Shown here: piece after piece, positions 9,897-18,641 of the stretch
How the letters are laid out: each line of letters opens with the position of its first letter
Numbering within the stretch: the first letter of the stretch is position 1
Assembly (NCBI RefSeq): GCF_902703175.1
Contig: NZ_CACRYJ010000022.1
Location: 41,298-105,297 of the forward strand
Direction: 5' to 3'
Source: Occultella aeris
Lineage (GTDB): Bacteria > Actinomycetota > Actinomycetes > Actinomycetales > Beutenbergiaceae
DNA length: 64,000 nt
Made by a program: the position numbers and the translations under genes
Notes under the pieces: model-generated
The model's database searches: none
Told to the model about the DNA's origin: nothing
The model's input: only the letters and a program-made list of their open reading frames with translations

Positions 9897-10892
9897 TCAG
9901 CGCTCGTGCAGCGCGACCCCCAGCTGGTCCGCCGACTGCTGCAGCACCGACTGCACCGCGAGCGTGTCAGACCAGGGCATGACCTCGCTCTGTACCGCGC
10001 CGGCCGCCAGGGCCCGGTTCACCTCGTCGAACTCCAGCGCGTACCCGGCGCCGTCGGGTGCCAGGTCGAACGGCTGCGGGTCGGCGCCGGACCGGTGCAG
10101 CACGAGCGAGGTGGGGTGGTGGAACCGTGGCGGGATGTCGATCCAGCCGTCGGTTCCGAAGATCCGGCCCTGACCCGGCAGCGGCAGCCGGAACGAGGTG
10201 AGCAGGCTCGCAGCGCGCCCGTCCGGGTAGCCGAGGCTGATCGCAGCCTCGGCGTCCACGCCGGTCTCGAGCAAGGTCCCGGTGGCCGTGACGGTCTCGG
10301 GGGCGCCGAGGAAGTGCTGCGCGAAGGAGACCACATAGACGCCGAGGTCGAGCAGCGCCCCACCCCCGAGCTCGAGCGCGAACAGCCGGTCCGCCGCATC
10401 GAACTCACGGCGCACCCCGAGGTCGGCCTGGACCGCCCGGACCTCGCCGATCGCGCCGTCGGCGATCAGTTCCCGCGCCCGCACGAGGGCCGGCTGGAAC
10501 CTCGTCCACATGGCCTCCATGACGAACGTGCCGGACTCGCGGGCCGCAGCGAACACCTGCTCGGCGCCGGCCAGCGTGGCCGTGAACGACTTCTCCACGA
10601 GCACCGCCTTGCCGGCGCGGGCCGCCGCGACCGCCTGGCGGGCGTGGTCGGAGTGCGGTGTGGCGATGTAGACGGCGTCCACCTCGGGGTCGGCGAGGAG
10701 GGCCTCGTGGGAGCCGTGTGACCGGATCGGCGTGCCGAGCGAGGCGCCGTGCTCGGCGGCGAACGCCTGCGCCCGCTCCAGGGAGGAGGACCCGACGGCC
10801 GTGAGCACCCCGCCGTCGACCTGCCCGAAGTCGGCGGCCACCTTGGCCGCGATCCGGCCCGGCCCGAGGATCCCCCAGCGCACCTGCGTCAT
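9897..10892 (-). CDS. Gfo/Idh/MocA family oxidoreductase
   Basis: A 331-aa NAD(P)-dependent dehydrogenase of the Gfo/Idh/MocA type, usually acting on sugars, inositols or related diols. The N-terminal Rossmann motif WGILGPGRIA is followed by VYIATPHSDH and VLVEKSFT, where the lysine corresponds to the conserved EKP motif. The C-terminal domain begins near GGALLDLGVY. The ATG at 10892 was chosen since the Rossmann strand starts five residues later and GGGCGGG is upstream. The substrate cannot be inferred. A second family member lies at 53289-54317. Confidence 0.9.
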   Translation of the reverse strand: MTQVRWGILGPGRIAAKVAADFGQVDGGVLTAVGSSSLERAQAFAAEHGASLGTPIRSHGSHEALLADPEVDAVYIATPHSDHARQAVAAARAGKAVLVEKSFTATLAGAEQVFAAARESGTFVMEAMWTRFQPALVRARELIADGAIGEVRAVQADLGVRREFDAADRLFALELGGGALLDLGVYVVSFAQHFLGAPETVTATGTLLETGVDAEAAISLGYPDGRAASLLTSFRLPLPGQGRIFGTDGWIDIPPRFHHPTSLVLHRSGADPQPFDLAPDGAGYALEFDEVNRALAAGAVQSEVMPWSDTLAVQSVLQQSADQLGVALHER

Positions 10893-10982
10893 GTCCCGCC
10901 CATCTCCCGCGATCGCCGTCGCGTTGTCCGTCACCCGCTGCCGGTGGCGCGCGAGGCGCGCCGGTTCCGCCATCATGGTGGC

Positions 10983-11687
10983 ATGCCGACACCGCTGCCG
11001 ACGCTGACCGCCGAACTACGGGACCAGTGGGACCTGCTCCGGAGCAGACTCGACGACCTCGACGACGATGTGCTCGCCGAGCCGAGCGCGGTCGCGGGCT
11101 GGAGCGTCGCCGAGCTGGTGGCCCACCTCGGGCGTGCCATGGCGGTGTTCTCCAGCTGCGAGCCGCAGCCAGGTGACGTCGAGCCCTTGCCGCTCGAGGA
11201 GTACGTGCGCGGGTACGCGATGGGTGCGGACGAGATCTCCCGTGGGACGAAGGCCCTCGCGGCCGAACTGGGTGACGACCTCCTGCCCCGCCTGGACGAG
11301 CTCGCGGAGGCGGCGTTCGACCGGCTCGCCGCCCTCACCGAGTCCGGACCGGACGCCGTGGTCCTCGCCCGCCGCGGGCCGATCACGGTGCGAGACCTCG
11401 TGCTGACCAGGATCATCGAACTCGTGGCGCACGGGTACGACCTCGCCACCGACCTGCCTGCCCCGGTGCCGGTCGACGCCGGGGCCCGCAAGATCGCCGC
11501 GCAGGCACTGCTCGATGCGCTCAACCGCGTCAGCGGCTATGACCTGCAGGTGGGGGACGAGGCGGCCTGGATCAAGGCGGCGACGGGCCGCATCACCTGG
11601 CCCGACGCCGTGGCCGCCGCGGCGCTGCGACCCGAGTACCTCAGTGACGGCCTGCCCGACGTGAGCCGTTTTCTTCCGTTGATCTGA
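10983..11687 (+). CDS. Maleylpyruvate isomerase family mycothiol-dependent protein (DinB-like)
   Basis: A 234-aa protein of the actinobacterial four-helix DinB/mycothiol-dependent maleylpyruvate isomerase superfamily. The N-terminal pattern VAGWSVAELVAHLGRAM supplies the usual histidine of the metal site, and the RIIELVAHGYDLA segment supplies the later one. Such proteins conjugate or isomerise small molecules with mycothiol; the substrate here is unknown. It diverges from the oxidoreductase gene with 90 bp between starts, and its 3' end overlaps the convergent hypothetical gene by 47 bp. Confidence 0.85.
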   Translation: MPTPLPTLTAELRDQWDLLRSRLDDLDDDVLAEPSAVAGWSVAELVAHLGRAMAVFSSCEPQPGDVEPLPLEEYVRGYAMGADEISRGTKALAAELGDDLLPRLDELAEAAFDRLAALTESGPDAVVLARRGPITVRDLVLTRIIELVAHGYDLATDLPAPVPVDAGARKIAAQALLDALNRVSGYDLQVGDEAAWIKAATGRITWPDAVAAAALRPEYLSDGLPDVSRFLPLI

Positions 11688-13137
11688 GCGCTCGACGGCT
11701 CGGCTCGCCACCCTGGCCGGGCGGGACCGCACTGGTGCGGTGGTGTTCGGCGCGGGTGGTCCTGATGACCTCGGCGCGGGCGTCGGCCAGTGCAAGGCCG
11801 CCCTCGGCGAAGCGCCACTGGGACCAGGCATCCGCCGGTTCGTGACCGAGCAGATGCGCGGCGGCGGACCCGAGCTCGCCGTGCTCGGCGCCACCCGCGA
11901 GCACCACCACGCCGTCCTCGCGGAGCCACGCCGGATGGTCGTGCTCTCTCGAACGGAGCACGATGCGCACCGGAGCGTCCACCAGCGCCGCGACGGCGCG
12001 CAGGTTCTCCGAGGCCCGCACCGGCTCCGGCTCGCGTCGAACCGGCGGGCGGGCCTCCGGCCGTGCGACCGGCTCGGGTCGGGGAGCGAAGCGGGACTCG
12101 CGCTCGGCGGCCGGAGCAGGCCGATCGGTCGGAGCCGGCCGGTCGACCGGCTCGGGCCGGTTGAGCGGGCCGGGCCCGTTGCCCGTTGCCGGATGGTCGA
12201 CCGGCACAGGTGGGCTGACCGGCACGGGTGGGCTGACCGGGGCCGGTGGGCTGACCGGGACCGAGCGGTCAGCCGGAGCGGGCGGACCGAACGGAGCGGG
12301 CGGCGTCGACGGGTCGGACGGACCGGCTGGTGTGGCCGCCGCCGGCCGTGCCCAGGGCTGGGCCGGGGCCGGCTGGGCCGGGGCCGGCTGGGCCGGGGCC
12401 GGCTGGGCCGGGGCCGGCTGGGCTGCCGGGCCGGCACCCGCGCCGTGCACACCGACGTCCTGCGCACCCACACGCTGCACATCGACGCCGTGCGCACCCG
12501 CGGCAGCCCCACCCGATGCGGCACCACCGGCGTCGGCGCCCGAGGCGACCGGAGTACCGGCGAGCGGCGCGAGCTCGGGCACCGCCGCGCCGTCGAACAC
12601 CCGCAACCGGGCCGGCGCCACGTCGGCGACCTCGAGCAGCGGGGCACCGGTCGGCGTCTCCCGGACGTCCACCGCGACAACCCGCACGCCGTGCAGCACC
12701 CGCAGGCCGGAGAGCACCTCCGAGGACACGTCGCCGGCGAGCAGGTACAGCTGCGGTCCGGGCCGAGGTCCCGCCGGCCGGGCCTCCCGGAACGCGTTCC
12801 AGTCCCTCCGGAATCCGGGGACGCCGGCGCGGTAGCGGCCCGCGATGGTCAGCCAGGGCGCCGCCGCATTCTCACCGGCCCGGGCCAGGGCGCGCATCAG
12901 GGTGGTCGAGTCGACCCGGTCCACGACCACCGCGGTGACCACCTGACCGGCCGGGTCCATAGCGGTCAGCACGGGCTCGGCGCCGTCGCTCCAGCTGATC
13001 GGGAACAGATCCGCCTCGAGCACGTCGAGCAGATACCGGCGCAACGCCGATTTCAGCTCGGGGGTCAATCGGCTCGGGCCCTGCCTTCCGAACGTCGCTG
13101 GGACGAGGTGTCCGGACTCGAACGCGAATGACGGCAT
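11641..13137 (-). CDS. Hypothetical protein with Pro/Ala-rich repeat linker
   Basis: A 498-aa protein not assigned to a named family. An N-terminal domain of about 170 residues (LTPELKSALRRYLLDVLEAD, then APWLTIAGRYRAG) and a C-terminal domain of about 110 residues (DAPVRIVLRSREHDHPAW onward) are joined by a long low-complexity linker of Pro, Ala, Val and Arg. Four perfect 15-bp units at 12358-12417 encode AQPAP repeats, and three 18-bp units at 12209-12262 encode PV/SP repeats. No signal peptide or membrane segment is evident. It is probably cytoplasmic; the function is unknown. Confidence 0.75.
   Translation of the reverse strand: MPSFAFESGHLVPATFGRQGPSRLTPELKSALRRYLLDVLEADLFPISWSDGAEPVLTAMDPAGQVVTAVVVDRVDSTTLMRALARAGENAAAPWLTIAGRYRAGVPGFRRDWNAFREARPAGPRPGPQLYLLAGDVSSEVLSGLRVLHGVRVVAVDVRETPTGAPLLEVADVAPARLRVFDGAAVPELAPLAGTPVASGADAGGAASGGAAAGAHGVDVQRVGAQDVGVHGAGAGPAAQPAPAQPAPAQPAPAQPAPAQPWARPAAATPAGPSDPSTPPAPFGPPAPADRSVPVSPPAPVSPPVPVSPPVPVDHPATGNGPGPLNRPEPVDRPAPTDRPAPAAERESRFAPRPEPVARPEARPPVRREPEPVRASENLRAVAALVDAPVRIVLRSREHDHPAWLREDGVVVLAGGAEHGELGSAAAHLLGHEPADAWSQWRFAEGGLALADARAEVIRTTRAEHHRTSAVPPGQGGEPSRRALRSTEENGSRRAGRH
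12209..12262 (-). repeat. Three 18-bp tandem repeats inside a coding region
   Basis: Units at 12209-12226, 12227-12244 and 12245-12262 share the core GGTGGGCTGACCGG and differ only in the last four bases. They encode six-residue Pro/Val/Ser repeats in the same linker as the 15-bp array. Confidence 0.85.
12358..12417 (-). repeat. Four perfect 15-bp tandem repeats inside a coding region
   Basis: The unit CTGGGCCGGGGCCGG occurs four times head to tail, with a partial fifth copy. It encodes five-residue AQPAP repeats in the linker of the 498-aa hypothetical protein on the minus strand. The number of units is likely to vary between strains by slippage. Confidence 0.9.
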
Positions 13138-13251
13138 CGGCAAGGGTCTCTTCTGATGGCAGCGGGGGGCGCGGCGAGCCTCTCGTAAAGGCGCGCCGTC
13201 CAATCTGACTCTCCTGCCCCGCCGCCCATTCTGACACTCCTGGCGCAGGGA

Positions 13252-16239
13252 TCAAGGGCGCCGGAGCAACTGGGCCAGTTGCATTCCGGTAACACCTGCC
13301 AACTGCTGCGCCTGGGTGCGGCAGGAGTACCCGTCGGCGAGGTAGACGGCCCCCTCGGGCGCCTCCCGCAGGGCCGGCAGCAGGGCCTGCTCGGCCACCG
13401 CGACGGAGACGTCGTAGTGCCCCTTCTCCATGCCGAAGTTCCCCGCCAGCCCGCAGCAGGTGCCGAGCGTCGACACCTGCGCACCGGCCCGGCGCAGCAC
13501 CTCCAGGTCCGCGTCGTAGCCCATCACGGCGTGCTGGTGGCAGTGCGGCTGGGCGATCACCTGCAGCCCGGACAGCTCCGGCGGCGCCCAGTCCGCGGGC
13601 CCGAGCGGGGCGGGCGCGGTCAGCAGCTCCGCGAGCGTGTAGGTGCCCTTCGCCAGGGCCGTCGCACGGGGATCGTCGGGGAACAGGTCCGGCAGGTCCG
13701 AGCGCAGCACCGCCGTGCAGGACGGCTCGATACCGACGATCGGGATGCCCGCCTCGGCGTAGGGGCCGAGTACGTCCATCGTCTGGCGAAGGCGCGCCCG
13801 GGCGCCGTCGAGCTGCCCGGTCGAGATCCAGGTGAGACCGCAGCAGGCGCTCGCCTCCGGCATCCGCACCGTGTACCCGGCCTGCTCGAGCACCTCGACC
13901 ATGGCGCGGGCGCCGGTGGTATCCAGGTGCTCGGAGAACGAGTCCGCCCAGAGCAGCACCTCGGTCGAGCCCGAGGCAATGCCCGACGGCGGAGCCTGGC
14001 CGGGCGCCGCCGTCGCCCGGGTCGTGGATGCGGCCGTGTCGCGGGCTGCGCCCGGGGCGGCGCGGGTGGCGCCGGCACCGCCCGCGGCAGCACGGGGCAG
14101 GTCGCGTGCCCGCTTGCGCCACCACCGACTGAAGGGCTGATCCGCGAACGTGACCATCCGTCGTCGGGTATCCATGCCACCGCCAGCGAGCACGAGCTTC
14201 GCGATCGGACGCACCCCAAGGACCGCGTTCACCAGGGCGGACACGCCCGGCACGGACGTGATCAGGCGGGCCCACCTGGGTAGCCAGCCGAGCGCGTAGT
14301 GGCTGATGGGCCGAACCTTGCCGCGGTAGCTGCGGTGTAGTACCTCGGACTTGTACTGGGCCATGTCCACCCCGGCCGGGCAGTCCGAGGAGCACGCCTT
14401 GCAGGACAGGCACAGATCGAGGGAGTCGTGCACCTCGGGCGCGTCCCAGCCGTTCACGAGGGTGCCGTTGGCCATCTCCTGGAGCACCCGGGCGCGGCCG
14501 CGGGTGGAGTCCTTCTCATCCCGGGTGGCCAGGTAGGACGGGCACATGAAGGAACCGGCGTCCGTGAGGTCCGCCCGGCACTTGCCCACGCCCACGCACC
14601 GGTGCACGGCCGTGGTGAAGTCGCCGTCGTCGTGGGCGAACGAGTAGCCGGAGCCGGACAGCATCGGCAGCGGGCGGGCGTGCGGGCGGCGCAGGTCATC
14701 GTCGACGGCCCGGGGCCGCACCACGACGCCCGGGTTGAGCAGGTCCTCGGGGTCGAAGAGCGCCTTGACCGCCTCGAACGCCGCGATCGCCTCGGCCGAG
14801 TACATCAGCGGCAGCAGCTCGCCCCGGGCGCGGCCGTCCCCGTGCTCACCCGAGAGGGAACCACCATGGGAGGCCACCAGTCTGGCCGCGTCGAGCATGA
14901 AGGCCCGGAACTGCGCGGTGCCGGCCTCGTCGGTCATCGGGAAGTCGACGCGCACGTGGATACAGCCGTCCCCGAAGTGCCCGTACGGCAGACCGGACAC
15001 CCCGTAGGAGTCCATCAGCGCCTCGAACTCGCGCAGGTAGGTGCCGAGCCGCTCGGGCGGCACCGCGGCATCCTCCCAGCCCGGCCACGCCTGCGCACCG
15101 GTCGCGGTGCGCCCGGCCAGGCCGGCGCCATCGGCGCGGATCTGCCACATCGCGGTCGCGTCCGGTCCGGGCGGCATGATCCGGGCCGCGTCCGTGCCGG
15201 AGTCCGCGACGATCGCCTGGGCGGAGGTGAGCGCGGCCTCGGGGGTCTCGCCGCCCACCTCCACGAGCAGCCACCCGGCGCCCGGCGGGAGCTCCGGGAC
15301 GGAGTCGGAGCCCTTGTGCGCGCGCACCACGTCGACGAGCTTCGCGTCCAGCCCCTCGATCGCGAGCGGCGCGTGCGCGAGCATCGCGGGCACGGCGTCG
15401 GCGGCCGCGGGCATGTCCGGGTAGCCGAGGGCGACGAGCACCGGCGAGCTCGGGATCGGCACCAGCTTCACGGTCGCCTCGAGGATCGTGACCAGGGTGC
15501 CCTCCGTCCCGACCAGGAACTTCGCAAGGTCGGTGCCGTGCTCGGGAAGCAGGTGCTCGAGGGAGTATCCGGAGACCTGGCGGCCGAACCGGCCGAACTC
15601 GGTGCGGATCAGGGCCAGACGGGACCGGACCAGGTCCGCCAGGCCGGGGATCTCGTCGAGGGCACCGGCCCCGGTGCTCGTGGTGTACCGCCGCCCGGTG
15701 CCGTCCACGACGTCCAGGGCGATCGTGTTGTCCACCGTGCGCCCGTACGCGACCGCGTGCGGGCCGCAGGCGTTGTTGCCGATCATGCCGGCCAGGGTGG
15801 CCCGGGCCTGGGTGGACGGGTCCGGTCCGAACCGGAGGCCGTGCGGCTTCGCGGCGGCCTGCAGGTCCGACATCACGACGCCCGGCTGTACGCGGGCGGT
15901 TCGGGCGACCGGGTCGATCTCGAGGATCTTGTTCAGGTGCCGGGAGAAGTCGATCACGATGCCGGGCCCGACGGCGTTGCCCGCCACCGAGGTGCCGCCG
16001 CCCCGGGAGGTCACGGGACTCTTGTGCGCGCGGGCGGTGGCGAGGATCGCGAGGACGTCCTCGGTGCTGCGTGGGAAGACCACCACCTGCGGCGGCACCC
16101 GGTAGTTGGACGCGTCGGTGGCGTACTCCGACCGGCGCCGCGCGGAGGCGTCGACCTCCCCGGTGATCGCGCGGTCCAGGGCCGCGACCAGGTCAGCCAG
16201 CTCGGGCGCCACGGGGGGATTCGTGCTCACGGTCGACAC
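13252..16239 (-). CDS. FAD-binding and (Fe-S)-binding oxidoreductase (D-lactate/glycolate dehydrogenase-like, YdiJ type)
   Basis: A 995-aa fusion of a flavin oxidase and an iron-sulfur electron-transfer module, as in quinone-linked D-2-hydroxyacid dehydrogenases. The N-terminal FAD_binding_4 domain shows TSRGGGTSVAGNAVGPGIV and TLAGMIGNNACGPHAV. The FAD-oxidase C domain has YGHFGDGCIHVRVDF and SLSGEHGDGRARG. A ferredoxin-like pair of cysteine clusters follows (CVGVGKC..., then CLSCKACSSDCPAGVD), and a CCG-type domain ends the protein (EASACCGLTW, GTCCGLAGNFG). An Ala/Pro/Thr-rich stretch near residue 730 joins the halves. GTG at 16239 is preferred; GTG at 16230 is an alternative. Confidence 0.92.
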   Translation of the reverse strand: MSTVSTNPPVAPELADLVAALDRAITGEVDASARRRSEYATDASNYRVPPQVVVFPRSTEDVLAILATARAHKSPVTSRGGGTSVAGNAVGPGIVIDFSRHLNKILEIDPVARTARVQPGVVMSDLQAAAKPHGLRFGPDPSTQARATLAGMIGNNACGPHAVAYGRTVDNTIALDVVDGTGRRYTTSTGAGALDEIPGLADLVRSRLALIRTEFGRFGRQVSGYSLEHLLPEHGTDLAKFLVGTEGTLVTILEATVKLVPIPSSPVLVALGYPDMPAAADAVPAMLAHAPLAIEGLDAKLVDVVRAHKGSDSVPELPPGAGWLLVEVGGETPEAALTSAQAIVADSGTDAARIMPPGPDATAMWQIRADGAGLAGRTATGAQAWPGWEDAAVPPERLGTYLREFEALMDSYGVSGLPYGHFGDGCIHVRVDFPMTDEAGTAQFRAFMLDAARLVASHGGSLSGEHGDGRARGELLPLMYSAEAIAAFEAVKALFDPEDLLNPGVVVRPRAVDDDLRRPHARPLPMLSGSGYSFAHDDGDFTTAVHRCVGVGKCRADLTDAGSFMCPSYLATRDEKDSTRGRARVLQEMANGTLVNGWDAPEVHDSLDLCLSCKACSSDCPAGVDMAQYKSEVLHRSYRGKVRPISHYALGWLPRWARLITSVPGVSALVNAVLGVRPIAKLVLAGGGMDTRRRMVTFADQPFSRWWRKRARDLPRAAAGGAGATRAAPGAARDTAASTTRATAAPGQAPPSGIASGSTEVLLWADSFSEHLDTTGARAMVEVLEQAGYTVRMPEASACCGLTWISTGQLDGARARLRQTMDVLGPYAEAGIPIVGIEPSCTAVLRSDLPDLFPDDPRATALAKGTYTLAELLTAPAPLGPADWAPPELSGLQVIAQPHCHQHAVMGYDADLEVLRRAGAQVSTLGTCCGLAGNFGMEKGHYDVSVAVAEQALLPALREAPEGAVYLADGYSCRTQAQQLAGVTGMQLAQLLRRP

Positions 16240-16337
16240 GCTCGTCAGTTTCCCACGCCGGCGCCGTGTCCCGCGTGCGGCGTCCGCCCTCTGATCCCGC
16301 CCGCCCGGGCCCCCTCCGGCCCGGGCGAGCGGTGGTC

Positions 16338-17825
16338 TCATTCGGCGCTGAAGTCCAGCCCCGCGTCGGCGACGGCGTTGACGGTCCAGGTCCCGCCGTC
16401 GGTGTCGTACAGGCGCCAGGCCGGCACCAGGACCACCGAGCCGTCGTTCTGGTGGACCGACATCAGGACGAGCTCCGATCCGTTGACCGTCACCTGCTGC
16501 ACCGGCCAGTCGATCGGGGCGCCGGGCTCAGCTGGGACCGGGGCCGCGGTCGGCGGCTCGCCGGAATCGACCGGTTCGTCCGCGGGACCGACGCCCGGTG
16601 CCTGCGCCGGCTCCTGAGCGGCGGCGTCGGGCGCGGTCTCGCCGCCGGATTCCTCCGCGGCCGAGCCCTCCGCCGCGTCCGCCGAGCCGTCCCGGGCGAT
16701 GGCGGGTCCATCCTGGGCCGCGGCGAACGGCATCATCCCGCCGCCGAAGGCACCGAACCTCGGGTCGGTGAGCCGGGCCACGGCCTCGGTCGGCGAGACC
16801 ACGTCGTAGGTGCCGAGCGAGTAGACGTCCGCCAGCGATCCCCAGATGGACGCGATGCCGCCGGTCGTGACGGTGAACTGCCACCCGACCACACCGTCCA
16901 GCGAGCCCGCGCCGATCGAGGGGGTGGCAACCACGTTCGTCGCGTGCTCCCCCGGCTCCGTGGTGCTCCAGTTGAAGTCGTCGACATCGACGCCTGCCGC
17001 GGTCAGGACCTCCTGTGCGGCGGCGATCGCCTCGTCCTGCCCGGCCGCGACCTGCTCGTTGCCGCAGTCGATCGAGTCGGAGTCTGCGTCCGGTTCGATC
17101 TGCTCGATCTCAGCACACAGCCATGGATCCACGCTCGGGTCGGTGTAGCTGGTGGACGCCGTGCCATCGACGTACACCGACAGCACCGGCCCGCCCGCCT
17201 CCCAGGATCCGACCGCCCAGACTCCGTCGGCGAGGACCGGCTCCCCCTCGAGCCCGAGCGCCTGGGCGAACTGCGCGACCCGCTCGGTCGTCAGTGCCGC
17301 GGTCGGGTCCAGACCATAGGCCTCGGCCGCCGAACCGTCCGTCGAGAGCCCGGCCGCGGTGAACTCGGTCCGCCCGTACCCGGCGAACATCCGGTCCGCC
17401 TGCGTCATGTCGGCGCCGAACGCCTCCGACGCCACCGACGGATCGGCAGCCTCACCTGAGGAATCACCTGCCGTGCCGCCCCCCGCAACGGTCGTGCCGC
17501 CGTCGTCCTGTGGTCCGCCCGCGGCACCGAGCGCATATCCGCCACCACCGAACACCGCGAGCGCGGCGACCGACGCCGCGACGAGCAGCCCCCGTCGGCC
17601 CCGTCCGGCGGCCGTGCGGCGCGTCCGTGCGCCGAGGAGTTCGTCGTCGTGCTCGGTGTCCTCGTGGTTGCCGTTGCCGCCCTCGTGACCGTCGCCCAGC
17701 TCGCCGACGCGTGCGGTCACCGCGAGCCGGAGCGCGTCGAGATCCGGGCTGGACCCGGCCGCCGGGTCAGCGGCGCGCAGGCGTCGCAATGCCTCGTCGG
17801 TACCCTCGGGGCCGTCGGTGCTCAT
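16338..17825 (-). CDS. Single-pass membrane protein, putative anti-sigma factor partner
   Basis: A 495-aa protein with a cytoplasmic N-terminus of about 78 residues, one transmembrane segment at about 79-101, and a large acidic extracytoplasmic part. It lies directly downstream of an ECF sigma gene on the same strand (132-bp gap), the usual place for an anti-sigma factor. The N-terminus has no HxxxCxxC zinc motif, so it is not a classic ZAS-type anti-sigma. The outer region (ADRMFAGYGRTEF onward) resembles uncharacterised actinobacterial proteins encoded beside sigma factors. The ATG at 17825 has AGAGGA upstream. The anti-sigma role is inferred from position and topology. Confidence 0.75.
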   Translation of the reverse strand: MSTDGPEGTDEALRRLRAADPAAGSSPDLDALRLAVTARVGELGDGHEGGNGNHEDTEHDDELLGARTRRTAAGRGRRGLLVAASVAALAVFGGGGYALGAAGGPQDDGGTTVAGGGTAGDSSGEAADPSVASEAFGADMTQADRMFAGYGRTEFTAAGLSTDGSAAEAYGLDPTAALTTERVAQFAQALGLEGEPVLADGVWAVGSWEAGGPVLSVYVDGTASTSYTDPSVDPWLCAEIEQIEPDADSDSIDCGNEQVAAGQDEAIAAAQEVLTAAGVDVDDFNWSTTEPGEHATNVVATPSIGAGSLDGVVGWQFTVTTGGIASIWGSLADVYSLGTYDVVSPTEAVARLTDPRFGAFGGGMMPFAAAQDGPAIARDGSADAAEGSAAEESGGETAPDAAAQEPAQAPGVGPADEPVDSGEPPTAAPVPAEPGAPIDWPVQQVTVNGSELVLMSVHQNDGSVVLVPAWRLYDTDGGTWTVNAVADAGLDFSAE

Positions 17826-17957
17826 CTGCTGTCCTCTCACCTGGGGGCGGGTGCCGCTTCGTCCCGGCGGGCAACCCTGCGTCCCCTCTGCCCTGCCTGT
17901 GTGCCGTCGACGGCGGATGTTGCGTCGGGCGTTCGGCGCACCGGTGTGGGCCGTGCG

Positions 17958-18491
17958 TCAGGCGCTGACGCGCTCGTCCCAGGCGGTGCGCAACCGCGCC
18001 CGGGCGCGGGACAGGGCCGCGGCTGCTCCACCGCGGCCGATACCGAGTGCGGCGGCCAGCTCCTCGCCGTCGAGGCCCTCCCAGGCGTGCAGCATCAGGA
18101 CGTGCCGGTCCCGGACACTGAGGGCCGCGAGCGCCTCGGTCACCTGGGTGTCCGCGACCACGAGGTCCGCCGGGTCCGCGGCGTACTCGCCGTCGACGTC
18201 GTCCGGCAGTGCCTCGACCGGGATCGGACGGCCCTTGCGCCGGTGGTTGGCGAGCACGAACCCGGCCGTCCGGTACAGCCACGGGAGCTCGTGCCCGTCG
18301 GGGACGTCGGCACGGCGGCGCCAAGCGGTCGCGAGGACGTCCGCCGTCAGGTCGTCCACGTCATCGCGTGGGGCTCGACGCAGGAAGTACCGGTGGACGG
18401 CGCCGGCATGAGCCGCGAAGAGTTCCTCGAACCAGGCGTCCGAGCGCGCGGCGGCACCAGCCACAGTGGCGGGGCCGTCGTGGTCCGTCAT
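17958..18491 (-). CDS. ECF-type RNA polymerase sigma factor
   Basis: A 177-aa sigma-70 family protein of extracytoplasmic-function size. Region 2 spans roughly residues 17-85 (WFEELFAAHAGAVHRYFLRR, then LTADVLATAWRRR and LPWLYRTAGFVLANHRR). Region 4 is at the C-terminus (LSVRDRHVLMLHAWEGLDG, then an HTH ending ALSRARARLRTAW). The ATG at 18491 has GGGAG 4 nt upstream. It precedes the putative membrane anti-sigma gene. No promoter matching a self-recognised motif could be identified upstream. Confidence 0.92.
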   Translation of the reverse strand: MTDHDGPATVAGAAARSDAWFEELFAAHAGAVHRYFLRRAPRDDVDDLTADVLATAWRRRADVPDGHELPWLYRTAGFVLANHRRKGRPIPVEALPDDVDGEYAADPADLVVADTQVTEALAALSVRDRHVLMLHAWEGLDGEELAAALGIGRGGAAAALSRARARLRTAWDERVSA

Positions 18492-18641
18492 CGTCACTCC
18501 CGAATGCGCTGGGGGCACGGGCGGGTGCCACGGTGCTCTCAAGATGCCTATGTCCCCATCACCACGATCGTTTCACACGATCGCCGCCGTGTTCGGTCGT
18601 CGGCCCGGCGGTGCCTGAGGCGTTGGCGGACCCGGGCGACC

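Noticed and set aside
12209..12417. CRISPR-like array
   Set aside because: The repeats are contiguous 15- and 18-bp units without spacers and lie in a coding frame.
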